This document shows, piece after piece, positions 1-6,779 of a stretch of DNA of 64,000 nucleotides. Numbering within the stretch: the first letter of the stretch is position 1; each line of letters opens with the position of its first letter. The stretch is from Azospirillum brasilense (GTDB lineage Bacteria; Pseudomonadota; Alphaproteobacteria; Azospirillales; Azospirillaceae): positions 186,001 to 250,000 of the forward strand of contig NZ_CP032348.1 of assembly GCF_005222205.1 (NCBI RefSeq), read 5' to 3'. The notes under the pieces were generated by a model that worked only from the letters and a program-made list of their open reading frames with translations, had not been told where the DNA came from and did no database searches. The position numbers and the translations under genes were made by a program.

Positions 1-1
1 A

Positions 2-39
2 GTTGTCGCCTGCGCGCAAAACAGCGAGCAGGCGACAAC
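2..39. other. 11-bp inverted repeat (hairpin) at window start
   Basis: GTTGTCGCCTG (2-12) and CAGGCGACAAC (29-39) are perfect inverted repeats around a 16-nt loop. A short T-run follows on the plus strand (44-48), so this could terminate a plus-strand gene lying left of the window. Apart from this hairpin I see nothing coding in 1-160. Confidence 0.4.
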
Positions 40-160
40 GCAGGTTTTAAATTAACACGGCACCCATTCACGTCAGCAATGCGCAAATCGTCAAGTATTA
101 TCTGCGCTTTTTGGCGGCGCAAGACAATCTTAACACCTAACCATCGAAAGGATGCAGAAA

Positions 161-928
161 ATGATCGTCGTCAAAATCGGCCGCTTTATGCACAGCAGCT
201 TTAGAAGCATGGTAATTGAGGCAGCAATTAAGGAAATTAAGGGGTTTGGGGACGAATGTACGGCGGAAATACTTAAAGATGGGTACTCTGAAGAAGAAAG
301 TAATTTGCAATCTTTAATCAGGATTCTATCATATGGATTAAGTGAAATCATCAATCACTGTCGTGAGAATGAAAATAACGTCAGTATATCAACAATTTTT
401 AACTGCACCAAGAATTCGAACAGAATTCACGATAAAATTATCAAAGTGGAAAGCGATGCAGAAATGTTAATTGCTCACGCCAAGAAAAGGATAATAAGAG
501 AACTCGATGAATACATTATATTGAATAAACCTGATTTGATGTTTATTGAATACAACTTGTATCATCCCAGCTCTGATAATGTGAACCATCTTATATCTGC
601 GGATTTTTTTAAAAGGCAGAGCAAAATTGAGTTTGTTCTTATAACCGGCACTGTAATTGACAAGTCTATAACAAGTAAGCTGCCAAAGAATGTTCACACA
701 ACGTGCGTAGGAGTCGATGGGCCACGCCAAGAAGCGCAAGATATATATATAAATTATGTAAAAAAAGTTATTAGCAGAGCGGCAAACATGATTAAACAAT
801 CAAATCGTGCCAGCTGGGCCAAAGACGAAACAGGAAAAATCATGATACGCCCTCCTCTTACTGAAGAGGATTTACCTCAATCGGTAGAAGAAATACCAGA
901 TTTCATTGAAGGAGAAAACATGGAATAA
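161..928 (+). CDS. AT-rich hypothetical protein, 255 aa
   Basis: I do not recognise this protein. It has no signal peptide or membrane segment; it is rich in Lys, Ile, Asn and Glu, probably mostly helical in its first half, and ends in an acidic tail (EEDLPQSVEEIPDFIEG). The ATG at 161 is preferred over the in-frame ATG at 152 because AAAGGA (147-152) lies at normal ribosome-binding distance from 161 only. Base composition is far more AT-rich than the phage structural genes, and it is on the strand opposite the late operon, so it looks like a recently acquired cargo gene at the prophage end. It is probably real because the frame is long and has a plausible ribosome site; the function is unknown. 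Confidence 0.6.
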   Translation: MIVVKIGRFMHSSFRSMVIEAAIKEIKGFGDECTAEILKDGYSEEESNLQSLIRILSYGLSEIINHCRENENNVSISTIFNCTKNSNRIHDKIIKVESDAEMLIAHAKKRIIRELDEYIILNKPDLMFIEYNLYHPSSDNVNHLISADFFKRQSKIEFVLITGTVIDKSITSKLPKNVHTTCVGVDGPRQEAQDIYINYVKKVISRAANMIKQSNRASWAKDETGKIMIRPPLTEEDLPQSVEEIPDFIEGENME

Positions 929-1000
929 TCGTTTACGGAAGAAAAGTTCCGTATGAAGGCCGGTGAAACGACGCAATAACCGGATATCTTTTAGATGAAG

Positions 1001-1030
1001 TAGTGGCGCCACAAAAAAGTGGCGCCACTA
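1001..1030. terminator. 12-bp perfect hairpin at end of late operon
   Basis: TAGTGGCGCCAC (1001-1012), a six-A loop, then the exact inverse (1019-1030). It sits between two convergent units: the plus gene ending at 928 and the minus late operon ending at 1086. No T-run follows on either strand, so it is a bidirectional terminator or RNA stabiliser only by position and shape. Confidence 0.5.
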
Positions 1031-1085
1031 TCTCTAGTCCAGAAATAAAATAATCCTATGATATCGGGCAGTCGTGGCTCCAGCC

Positions 1086-1229
1086 TCACTGCCCACCTCT
1101 CAACACCGGGCAGACCTTGGCCAGCAGTGCCGGCAGGAGATCGGTTCCGGCGAAGTAGTCCACGGCGCCGACGACGGCGAGGGCGCCCAGGACGAGCAGC
1201 TTCTTGGACTTGAGGACGTTCATGGTCAT
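1086..1229 (-). CDS. small membrane protein, 47 aa
   Basis: This short frame was found by direct translation of the minus strand. The ATG at 1229 follows a strong ribosome site (GAGGAGGGG). The product has a basic N-terminus (MTMNVLKSKK), one hydrophobic segment of about 18 residues (LLVLGALAVVGAVDYFAG) and a short tail. It is the last gene of the leftward late operon, beyond lysozyme, and lies after an intrinsic terminator. Small one-helix proteins in this position are often holin or antiholin accessories, but nothing here proves that. Confidence 0.55.
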   Translation of the reverse strand: MTMNVLKSKKLLVLGALAVVGAVDYFAGTDLLPALLAKVCPVLRGGQ

Positions 1230-1247
1230 GCCCCTCCTCTGGGCACG

Positions 1248-1277
1248 AAAAAGCCGCCGGGCGGGATGCCGGGCGGC
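1248..1277 (-). terminator. intrinsic terminator (minus strand)
   Basis: On the minus strand GCCGCC and GGCGGC form a stem (1253-1258 with 1272-1277) followed at once by TTTTT (1248-1252). It lies between the zinc-ribbon-like gene and the last small gene of the late operon. Confidence 0.6.
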
Positions 1278-1312
1278 GGGGATGGATCAGCAGTGGGGGT
1301 GTTCGTCGGCGG

Positions 1313-1651
1313 CTACAGCTGCTCTCTGGCCTCCGTCAGGAAGGCTTGGCAGCGGTTCATCTCGTCACGCAGCCATTCCCGGTAACCAGGCGTTCCCGGC
1401 GCCGGCGGCTCGGCCGGCTGGATGTGGCAGCCCCGGCGACCGCAGCCACCACAGCGCGCCCGGCAGGCCAGGGTGACGAGATCGGTGGCCGGGTCGAATT
1501 TCGCGAGCAGCAGCTTCATGTCCCGGCAGCTCTGGCGGCGACAGGCCGGGCACCAGAACTCAAGCCGCGTGACGCCTCGCTTCGCCAGGGTGCCCAGGGC
1601 GTTGAGCCTGTACGACGGTTCGTGTTTCGGCGGGTGGTTCGGTGCCGGCAT
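1313..1651 (-). CDS. Cys-rich zinc-ribbon-like protein, 112 aa
   Basis: The protein has CPAC (residues about 34-37) and a later CRARCGGCGRRGC cluster, the layout of a two-knuckle zinc ribbon, then a Pro-rich linker and a charged helix (REWLRDEMNRCQAFLTEAREQL). Similar short zinc-ribbon proteins of unknown role are common in alphaproteobacterial phages and plasmids; that comparison is from memory. The ATG at 1651 has no ribosome site. An imperfect dyad (1655-1675) abuts it, so the gene may be leaderless and controlled there. Function unknown. Confidence 0.55.
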   Translation of the reverse strand: MPAPNHPPKHEPSYRLNALGTLAKRGVTRLEFWCPACRRQSCRDMKLLLAKFDPATDLVTLACRARCGGCGRRGCHIQPAEPPAPGTPGYREWLRDEMNRCQAFLTEAREQL

Positions 1652-1654
1652 ACG

Positions 1655-1675
1655 GGAACGTTACGAGAACATTCC
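1655..1675. promoter_or_regulatory. imperfect dyad GGAACGTT-N5-AACATTCC
   Basis: GGAACGTT (1655-1662) and AACATTCC (1668-1675) pair with one mismatch, 4 bp from the minus-strand start at 1651. The position suits an operator. The GGAACG core recalls the motif array at 28.4-28.8 kb, but one match is not proof of shared recognition. Confidence 0.3.
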
Positions 1676-1756
1676 TAGGCGGTCAACGGGGTGAATGGCG
1701 GGTCGGCGGCGATCCCGTTGTGACCTTGCCGGCCGCGGCGCGAGAGCCCCGTTTTA

Positions 1757-1772
1757 TGTGAGATCCATCACA
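1757..1772. promoter_or_regulatory. CRP-type dyad TGTGA-N6-TCACA
   Basis: A perfect TGTGA(GATCCA)TCACA dyad lies about 67 bp before the ATG of the ribbon-helix-helix gene and about 105 bp before the minus gene at 1651. It equals the classic Crp half-sites. Whether a host Crp/Fnr-family regulator uses it is inference. Confidence 0.35.
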
Positions 1773-1838
1773 TGTTTTTCGGCTCCAACTCCACGACTGT
1801 GCATACGGAAGAATGCAACGTGTCGCGTGGTGGATGCC

Positions 1839-2108
1839 ATGTCATCGAAGAAGCTCAGGAACGTTTGCGTCGCCGGGAAGCGCACCAGCATGCGGCTGGA
1901 GCCGGCCTTCTGGGACGCCCTGGCGGAGATCGCGCAGAGGGAGGGCCTGACGGTCGGCGCGCTGTGCACCCGCCTCGCCGAGCGGATGGATGCCCAGGAC
2001 GCAGACAGCCTGTCCAGCACCGTGCGGGTCTACGTGATGGAGTATTTCAGGGCGGCCACGCCGGGGCGGGAAGAGGTCCGATACGAGATGGCCGTAGCGG
2101 CGGAGTGA
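1839..2108 (+). CDS. ribbon-helix-helix DNA-binding protein, 89 aa
   Basis: Residues 11-55 (AGKRTSMRLEPAFWDALAEIAQREGLTVGALCTRLAERM) fit the RHH_4 type: a short beta strand with alternating basic and hydrophobic residues, then two helices. Such proteins bind DNA as dimers and commonly act as small repressors. The ATG at 1839 starts the domain; upstream in-frame starts would add non-homologous sequence. It is on the plus strand at the distal end of the leftward late operon, next to the unrelated 341-aa minus gene, so it may be a regulator expressed in the lysogen. Confidence 0.65.
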   Translation: MSSKKLRNVCVAGKRTSMRLEPAFWDALAEIAQREGLTVGALCTRLAERMDAQDADSLSSTVRVYVMEYFRAATPGREEVRYEMAVAAE

Positions 2109-2171
2109 CGGAGCCGGCGCCGGAGCGCGGCGTGGGAATGAGAGGGCGCCCGTAGGCGCCCAGGTGACGTG

Positions 2172-3197
2172 TCACTTCTTTTTACTGGGGCTAGGAAGCT
2201 GAGCGGGCACCACCGCCTCTATTGCCAAGCTAGCGACAGAAGGACAAAGCCCTCCCCCTTTTACCTTCCCGTCGAGGTACTTTTTGAACTTCCCGCCTTC
2301 CAGGTAGTCGTTCTGCAGCCATTGACGGTATTCGCCTAGCGCTGAGACTGGATAGCACCATGCTTCCTGCGGGTTCGACTTGGCTTGGGGGTGGTCATCT
2401 GGGTATCGATGCGGCCATTTTTTCCGTGCCCCGTAGGTTTGGTCCATTTGCCGTTCCGACCAAAACTTTCCCCAGTGAATTCCAATCGATATATCAACAA
2501 TAAGGTTTTCGTCTATTTCCGCCCCAGCCAAGATCAACTCGTATATGATCGTGCTCGCTTCGTTGAAAACGCAAAAATAATTCTTTGGCGCCGATTGATG
2601 ATTTAAGGCGATACGCTCATGCCATTTCTTAAATTTATCCTGATGCCTGCCAGTGGGATCATAGCCAACGTTCTGATAAATTAGCTCCTTTAACTTTGAC
2701 CCAGCAAGTTTGCGGAAATTCTCTCGGGCGTTTGGCTGACAGTTAACGCCAGCATCGAACGCGTAATATTCGAGAACTGCTTGGCAAACATCCGCTGGGT
2801 AGCAGTAATACGTGCGCCCTTTATGGGTGATTTCTACATGCGCATCGGGGTACGTAACCCCCATGTTTGCCAGAATAGTCTTAATGGCTTTTATGCGAGG
2901 TTTTTCTTCACCATCATTCCACTGACTGCTGATCGTGCCGATGTGGGCATTCATGACTCCGCAAATCAGTGCCAATCCGCGCTGGTGAAGGTAAGGGGTC
3001 CCATCTGATAGCACCCCCATGCCGATACCGCCGACCGTGGTGTCCGCCCCGATGGACAGACCCAAGCTGCCTTGATCGGGTGAGATTTCCTTGCTCGGCT
3101 GTTTAGGGGCTAAGTATTTGATTGTAGTGGCAGAAATGCTGATTTCCTTGGTGTATTTCGCTGTCATTCTCGCAAGCTCCCGAGGGGTCGCTTTCAT
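2172..3197 (-). CDS. phage accessory protein, possibly BstA-like, 341 aa
   Basis: I cannot assign it firmly. The first third (GLSIGADTTVGGIGMGVLSDGTPYLHQRGLALICGVMNAHIGTI) resembles the start of phage antirepressor/KilA-N-type proteins. The C-terminal half has a Trp/Tyr-rich block (WGKFWSERQMDQTYGARKKWPHRYPDDHPQ ... YPVSALGEYRQW) that reminds me of the prophage abortive-infection protein BstA and its relatives; this is memory, not alignment. There are no membrane segments. G+C is lower than in the flanking late genes, and it lies at the end of the late operon beyond lysis, a usual place for lysogen-expressed accessory genes. Alternatives are an antirepressor or another immunity protein. Confidence 0.45.
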   Translation of the reverse strand: MKATPRELARMTAKYTKEISISATTIKYLAPKQPSKEISPDQGSLGLSIGADTTVGGIGMGVLSDGTPYLHQRGLALICGVMNAHIGTISSQWNDGEEKPRIKAIKTILANMGVTYPDAHVEITHKGRTYYCYPADVCQAVLEYYAFDAGVNCQPNARENFRKLAGSKLKELIYQNVGYDPTGRHQDKFKKWHERIALNHQSAPKNYFCVFNEASTIIYELILAGAEIDENLIVDISIGIHWGKFWSERQMDQTYGARKKWPHRYPDDHPQAKSNPQEAWCYPVSALGEYRQWLQNDYLEGGKFKKYLDGKVKGGGLCPSVASLAIEAVVPAQLPSPSKKK

Positions 3198-3285
3198 CAG
3201 GCGGCGACCCGGAACGCCCCTTCACCCCTCCCTCACCTCAACCACGCGGGCTTAGCGGCTGAGCGATAGCCCAGCCGCGCCGCGG

Positions 3286-3831
3286 TCACATCTTCGCCAG
3301 GATCACCTGCGAGCGCTCACGGTAGTCGGCTTCAGTGATGAGTTTCTTGGCCTTCAGGTCGGCCAGATCCCGCAGCATGCGTTCCGCATCGTCTTTGGCG
3401 AGTCGGGCTGGCTGGAGGGCAACCGGATCGGGAGTTGGCGCGACAGGCTGCTCCGGCGGGGTCATAGCCACGCTGACGGATGACGGGTAAACGTAAGCTG
3501 CTCCAGATCCCATATCGACCGCTGCTCCGATTATGCCACCGGCAAGGATGTTGCCGAATGCCGCGCCCGCCGTGGAGGATTGAACAGCAGACGAGCCCTT
3601 CGATCCGTCTGGATGCTGGCACGACACGGTAAGGTCACCGTAAGCCTTGGTGACGGTGGTGGAGCCGGGCGTCTTCGGCACCGTCCACGACCCCTTCTCG
3701 TTCGCCAGCTTGCATTCGGCCCCACCCTTCGGAGGCGTATTGACCTCCACGGATTGGGTTGTACCTGCAGTAATCGAGGCGCAGGCAGATGTTCCCAGAA
3801 GCGCGATGAGCGCGGCGAGAGGACGGATCAT
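3286..3831 (-). CDS. prophage lipoprotein with C-terminal SHOCT domain, 181 aa
   Basis: It begins with a signal peptide and lipobox (IALLGTSAC, Cys17), so it should be a lipid-anchored envelope protein. The middle has a small beta-rich region and a Gly/Ala-rich hydrophobic stretch (residues 87-112), then a Pro-rich linker. The last 32 residues (AERMLRDLADLKAKKLITEADYRERSQVIL) match the SHOCT motif, a short helical domain often at the ends of secreted or membrane proteins. The ATG at 3831 is supported by GGGGG upstream. A longer frame running through the lysozyme gene is an artefact. It may be a lysogenic-conversion or lysis-accessory protein. Confidence 0.7.
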   Translation of the reverse strand: MIRPLAALIALLGTSACASITAGTTQSVEVNTPPKGGAECKLANEKGSWTVPKTPGSTTVTKAYGDLTVSCQHPDGSKGSSAVQSSTAGAAFGNILAGGIIGAAVDMGSGAAYVYPSSVSVAMTPPEQPVAPTPDPVALQPARLAKDDAERMLRDLADLKAKKLITEADYRERSQVILAKM

Positions 3832-3940
3832 TAATTTCCCCCGGTGAGTACGTATGCGCATTTTCAGAGAGCGCTCGCCACAGAGCGCCATCGGCGCGAG
3901 TGTGCGGAGGAAATCTAAATAGTTTGTGACCAACGGCGGC

Positions 3941-3970
3941 CCGGTCCGCACTCGCTTCAGTGCGGACCGG
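3941..3970. terminator. 12-bp perfect hairpin between lysozyme and lipoprotein genes
   Basis: CCGGTCCGCACT (3941-3952) and AGTGCGGACCGG (3959-3970) flank a 6-nt loop. No T-run follows on the minus strand, so it may be a pause or mRNA 3'-end stabilising structure rather than a full intrinsic terminator. The rest of 3832-4046 shows no gene. Confidence 0.45.
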
Positions 3971-4046
3971 CAGGGATCAACTCGACCAACAGCCTCCGGA
4001 GGAGGGCGCACGGCGCCGGTATTTGCCGGCAAAAGCCTCTCCTCGA

Positions 4047-4520
4047 TCATCCGGCCTCGAACAGCGCCTTCTCCGCAGCCCGGCGCTTCTTCAGACCCGG
4101 AAGCCGCGTCTTGACGCCGTCGACCGTGGCGTAGACCCACTTCGGAAACTCGGCCGCCGCCCCGGCGTAGTCGCCCTGGTTCAGCACGCGGAGCAGCGTC
4201 GAGCTGCCCAGCGCACCGGCCCCCAGGTTGAACACGAAGGAGGCCAGGGCGCCGCGCTGCCGATCGGTCAGCGGCACCTTGACCAGCTTGTCGACGTCCA
4301 GAGCGGCCTCGGCCATGTCGGCGCGCAGGAAGACCTCGGCCTGTAGGGACGTGATGGTCTGGCCCATCCGAACCCCAGCGGTGTGGCCGTAGCCGATGGT
4401 GGGGACGCCAGCCGGGCACAGGTAGGCTTTCAGGTACAGCCCCTCGAAATGGCGGACGAGGGCCAAGGCATCGTCGTGGATCTCGCGCGGGATCGCCGCG
4501 CCGGCGGGCGTGGTGGTCAT
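4047..4520 (-). CDS. phage endolysin, GH24 lysozyme, 157 aa
   Basis: A T4/P22-type lysozyme that hydrolyses the glycan strands of peptidoglycan at the end of the lytic cycle. The catalytic pattern is Glu26 (RHFEG), Cys35 (YLCPAG) and Thr41 (PTIGYGHT), with the exact E-8-C-5-T spacing of the family; Cys replaces the more usual Asp, a known variant. The later NLGAGALGSSTLLRVLN and the conserved FPKWVYA...LPGLKKRRAAE region complete the domain. There is no N-terminal signal or SAR segment, so release should need a holin; the 109-aa membrane protein upstream is the candidate. A GAGGAA ribosome site precedes the ATG. Confidence 0.9.
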   Translation of the reverse strand: MTTTPAGAAIPREIHDDALALVRHFEGLYLKAYLCPAGVPTIGYGHTAGVRMGQTITSLQAEVFLRADMAEAALDVDKLVKVPLTDRQRGALASFVFNLGAGALGSSTLLRVLNQGDYAGAAAEFPKWVYATVDGVKTRLPGLKKRRAAEKALFEAG

Positions 4521-4600
4521 GAGTTACTTCCTCATTGGAATTGTTTTAAAGAGCCGCCCCGTTTAGCGTTGCTCCATCTGCCTTCCAGGGCAGGGGATTA

Positions 4601-4676
4601 GCTGAACCTCGGCGGCTCTCTGGGGCCGCCATTCTTTTTGCCAGCGCGCCGAGCCCCGACAGAGGGGAGGTTCAGC
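4601..4676. other. nested inverted repeats before the lysozyme gene
   Basis: An outer 10-bp pair, GCTGAACCTC (4601-4610) and GAGGTTCAGC (4667-4676), encloses an inner hairpin GGCGGC (4611-4616) with GCCGCC (4625-4630). On the plus strand the inner stem is followed by a T-rich tract. The outer arm overlaps the stop of the 57-aa gene. It may control lysozyme translation or be a terminator against plus-strand transcription. Confidence 0.4.
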
Positions 4677-4845
4677 GGGTCGTGGCGTTCGCACCCAGCC
4701 GCAGGAAGCCGGGACACGTGCCCCGGCGCGCGTTGATGAGGAGGTGCGCCAGCAGCAGGCGCGCGGCGGCCTCGTTGCCACCGCAATCGGCCAGGGCCTG
4801 GGCGGCGACCTGCTGGGCGTCGGGTTGCAGGGGCGGTTCCGGCAT
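4672..4845 (-). CDS. small hypothetical phage protein, 57 aa
   Basis: The frame begins 2 nt after the stop of the holin-like gene, so the two are probably coupled. The product is Ala/Leu-rich and helical (AAQALADCGGNEAAARLLLAHLLINARRG) with two Cys; no convincing membrane segment. It lies in the lysis block between the holin-like gene and lysozyme. Function unknown. Confidence 0.45.
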   Translation of the reverse strand: MPEPPLQPDAQQVAAQALADCGGNEAAARLLLAHLLINARRGTCPGFLRLGANATTR

Positions 4846-4847
4846 GG

Positions 4848-5177
4848 TCACGCCGCCCGGCGGTCGTGCTGATCGATGTGGGTGTCGAGGCGTTGCGTCA
4901 GGCCGTCGACCCGCTCCGACACGCTGTTCAACAGCGCGTACATCTCGTCCATGGAGTGGGCGCCGATCTCCGGCTGCGGGCGCTGTAGCCACATCCGCCA
5001 GCCCAGCAGGCCGGCGGCGGACAGGATCGCGGCGGCCTGGACGGACGGATGGGCGCCGGTCAGGGCCTGGATGGTGGAGCCGATGAGACCGTTGACGGTG
5101 GGGTCATCGGCCAGGGCGACCGCGGCGGGAAGGCCGGTGCCGACAGCGGCCAGAGCGACGACGTGGGGCAGCTTCAT
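4848..5177 (-). CDS. holin-like membrane protein, 109 aa
   Basis: There are two hydrophobic segments: residues 4-22 (PHVVALAAVGTGLPAAVAL), which could also be read as a signal peptide, and about 46-63 (VQAAAILSAAGLLGWRMWL). A hydrophilic, probably coiled-coil tail follows (MYALLNSVSERVDGLTQRLDTHIDQHD). The ATG at 5177 has GGAGA upstream. Size, membrane layout and place just ahead of a signal-less lysozyme fit a holin, the protein that opens the inner membrane for endolysin. No motif proves it; a spanin or other lysis accessory is possible. Confidence 0.55.
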   Translation of the reverse strand: MKLPHVVALAAVGTGLPAAVALADDPTVNGLIGSTIQALTGAHPSVQAAAILSAAGLLGWRMWLQRPQPEIGAHSMDEMYALLNSVSERVDGLTQRLDTHIDQHDRRAA

Positions 5178-5209
5178 GGTGGTCTCCTGCAGCCCGGGGC
5201 GCGGGCATG

Positions 5210-5231
5210 AAAAAGGCGCCTTGTCGGCGCC
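5210..5231 (-). terminator. intrinsic terminator (minus strand)
   Basis: On the minus strand GGCGCC-GACAA-GGCGCC (5215-5231) is followed by TTTTT (5210-5214). It separates the tail-fibre genes from the lysis genes within the leftward late operon. Confidence 0.8.
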
Positions 5232-5274
5232 GGGTCGGTGGGATTGGGCTGGAGTGTTGTCGCAGGTTAGGGGA

Positions 5275-5841
5275 TCAGGCCGGCCAGCCCGCGGCGATGT
5301 CGATGGTTTCCGGGTCATCGCTGGCCACCACCGCATCCTTGATGGTGCGCGCCGCCTGGACCAGCGCGGCGTAGCGGGCGGCGACCGCGGCGGCCAGGGC
5401 GATGCCGTCTTGCGGCGTCGGCAGCGGCAGCCGGCTGTTGTCCAGCGCGATCCACCCCGTGGCGTAGTCCGCCGGCCACTCCAGCGCGCCCAGCTGCACA
5501 AGCGCCGCCGTGGTCGCCATGCCCGCCAAATCGGTGCGGCTGGTGCCGTCCAGGGCGAAGCGCTTCCCACCGTGTTCGGCGCCCTCATCCATGTGCCGGT
5601 CGCGCAGGGCGTCCACCGCGGCGGCCACCGTCGCCCGCCGCTCGGCCAGCGTCGGCGGCGGCGGGAAGGCCAGGACCGGGCGCCCGGATTCGTCCGGCAC
5701 GATTTCGGCCCCCGCGGCCTGCCCGGCGAACAGGGCCTCGTAGTCGTCGCGCGCGACTTCCACCAGATCAGCGGGCAGGTTCTGATAGTCGCGGTCGGGC
5801 CGGTAGAACCCCCGCGACGACGCGGAATAGAGCATGTGCAT
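5275..5841 (-). CDS. tail fibre assembly-type protein with DUF4376 domain, 188 aa
   Basis: The N-terminal 60 residues look like a tail-fibre-assembly start (YSASSRGFYRPDRDYQNLPADLVEVARDDYEALFAGQAAGAEIV). Residues about 65-185 (RRATVAAAVDALRDRHMDEGAEHGGKRFALDGTSRTDLAGM...) fit DUF4376, common in genes after tail fibres. It directly follows the gp53-like fibre gene, as chaperones or fibre caps do. Two adjacent ATGs (5841, 5835) share one GGAGG; I chose 5841. Role in fibre folding or attachment is inferred from position. Confidence 0.7.
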   Translation of the reverse strand: MHMLYSASSRGFYRPDRDYQNLPADLVEVARDDYEALFAGQAAGAEIVPDESGRPVLAFPPPPTLAERRATVAAAVDALRDRHMDEGAEHGGKRFALDGTSRTDLAGMATTAALVQLGALEWPADYATGWIALDNSRLPLPTPQDGIALAAAVAARYAALVQAARTIKDAVVASDDPETIDIAAGWPA

Positions 5842-5852
5842 GGTGCCCTCCA

Positions 5853-6758
5853 TCATTTTCCGATCGCCATCCACTTGACGTTGACGGCGACGGGTGCGCC
5901 GGACGTGGTGGTGGCGGTCACCGTCAGTTGCGTTTGACTGCCCCCGTCCGACCCAATGATGAAGGCGGACGGCACTGCGGTCAGCGTGAAGAGGGTTGCC
6001 CCGTTGTGCAGCTGTTCCACCGGGAAAGCCTCCTGGAAGGTGACCGTGGCGTAGCCGCTGCTGTTGGTTTGCGCGGTGCCCCACTTCACAATTTGCCCGG
6101 TGGGGTCGCGGTGCATTCCGGGGTTCAGGCCCACAAACGCCCAGGACGACGCGGGCAGGCCCGGCGCGCTGACCAGCAGGAACCGGCTGTTGGCGGGGTC
6201 GGCCAGCACCTCCACGATGCCTTGCGCCAGCTGCCCGGCCACCAGGGCGGCGCCGTCCGCCCGCCGGATCGGCCACGCCGGCAAGCCGTTGACCGCCAGG
6301 GTGCAGGCGCCGGCGTTGGCGGCGTGGGCGTAGAAGCGGATCAGACTGTTGGTCACCAGGGCCAGCGGCGCCGGCGTCAGCGCGATCGCGTACGCCCACG
6401 CGCTGCCGGTGGACACCGGGCATTGGCACTGCAGCGCCAGCAGGTCGGCGCAGTCCCCGACGAAGATCGTCTTGGCGTTGGTGGTGCTCCAGGTCAGGTT
6501 GTTGGCGTTGCCCTGGCTGTTGCGGATCGTCCTCGTCACGGTGAAGGTGTCGCCACTGCCAGCGGTCGCGTAGCCCTCCACCACCGCCCATTGCGCTGCG
6601 GCCTGATCGATGATGGTGAAGATGCCGGCGCGGGTTGGTCCGGACCCGTAGGCCGTGACGATGGTACGGCTCTGCGTCGCCGACGCATCGTCGACCAGCG
6701 CAAAGGAGGTGGGGCCGGCGCCCTGGATGGACTGCCGGACACGGCTGCCGAGCGACAT
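5853..6758 (-). CDS. phage tail fibre/tail protein, gp53-like C-terminus, 301 aa
   Basis: The C-terminal 90 residues (KWGTAQTNSSGYATVTFQEAFPVEQLHNGATLFTLTA ... VAVNVKWMAIGK) match the receptor-binding gp53-like fold found at the tips of many tail fibres. The N-terminal part is beta-rich and Thr/Ala-rich, as in fibre shafts (SLGSRVRQSIQGAGPTSFALVDDA). GGAG lies at proper distance before the ATG. It lies between a large adhesive tail protein and a DUF4376 protein, so it is probably the host-contact fibre. The receptor cannot be inferred. Confidence 0.75.
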   Translation of the reverse strand: MSLGSRVRQSIQGAGPTSFALVDDASATQSRTIVTAYGSGPTRAGIFTIIDQAAAQWAVVEGYATAGSGDTFTVTRTIRNSQGNANNLTWSTTNAKTIFVGDCADLLALQCQCPVSTGSAWAYAIALTPAPLALVTNSLIRFYAHAANAGACTLAVNGLPAWPIRRADGAALVAGQLAQGIVEVLADPANSRFLLVSAPGLPASSWAFVGLNPGMHRDPTGQIVKWGTAQTNSSGYATVTFQEAFPVEQLHNGATLFTLTAVPSAFIIGSDGGSQTQLTVTATTTSGAPVAVNVKWMAIGK

Positions 6759-6779
6759 GTCTGAGGTCTCCGTGAGGTA

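Noticed and set aside
3286..4419. 377-codon minus frame joining lysozyme and lipoprotein regions
   Set aside because: Its first half is a shifted reading of lysozyme; the real gene is the lipoprotein from 3831.
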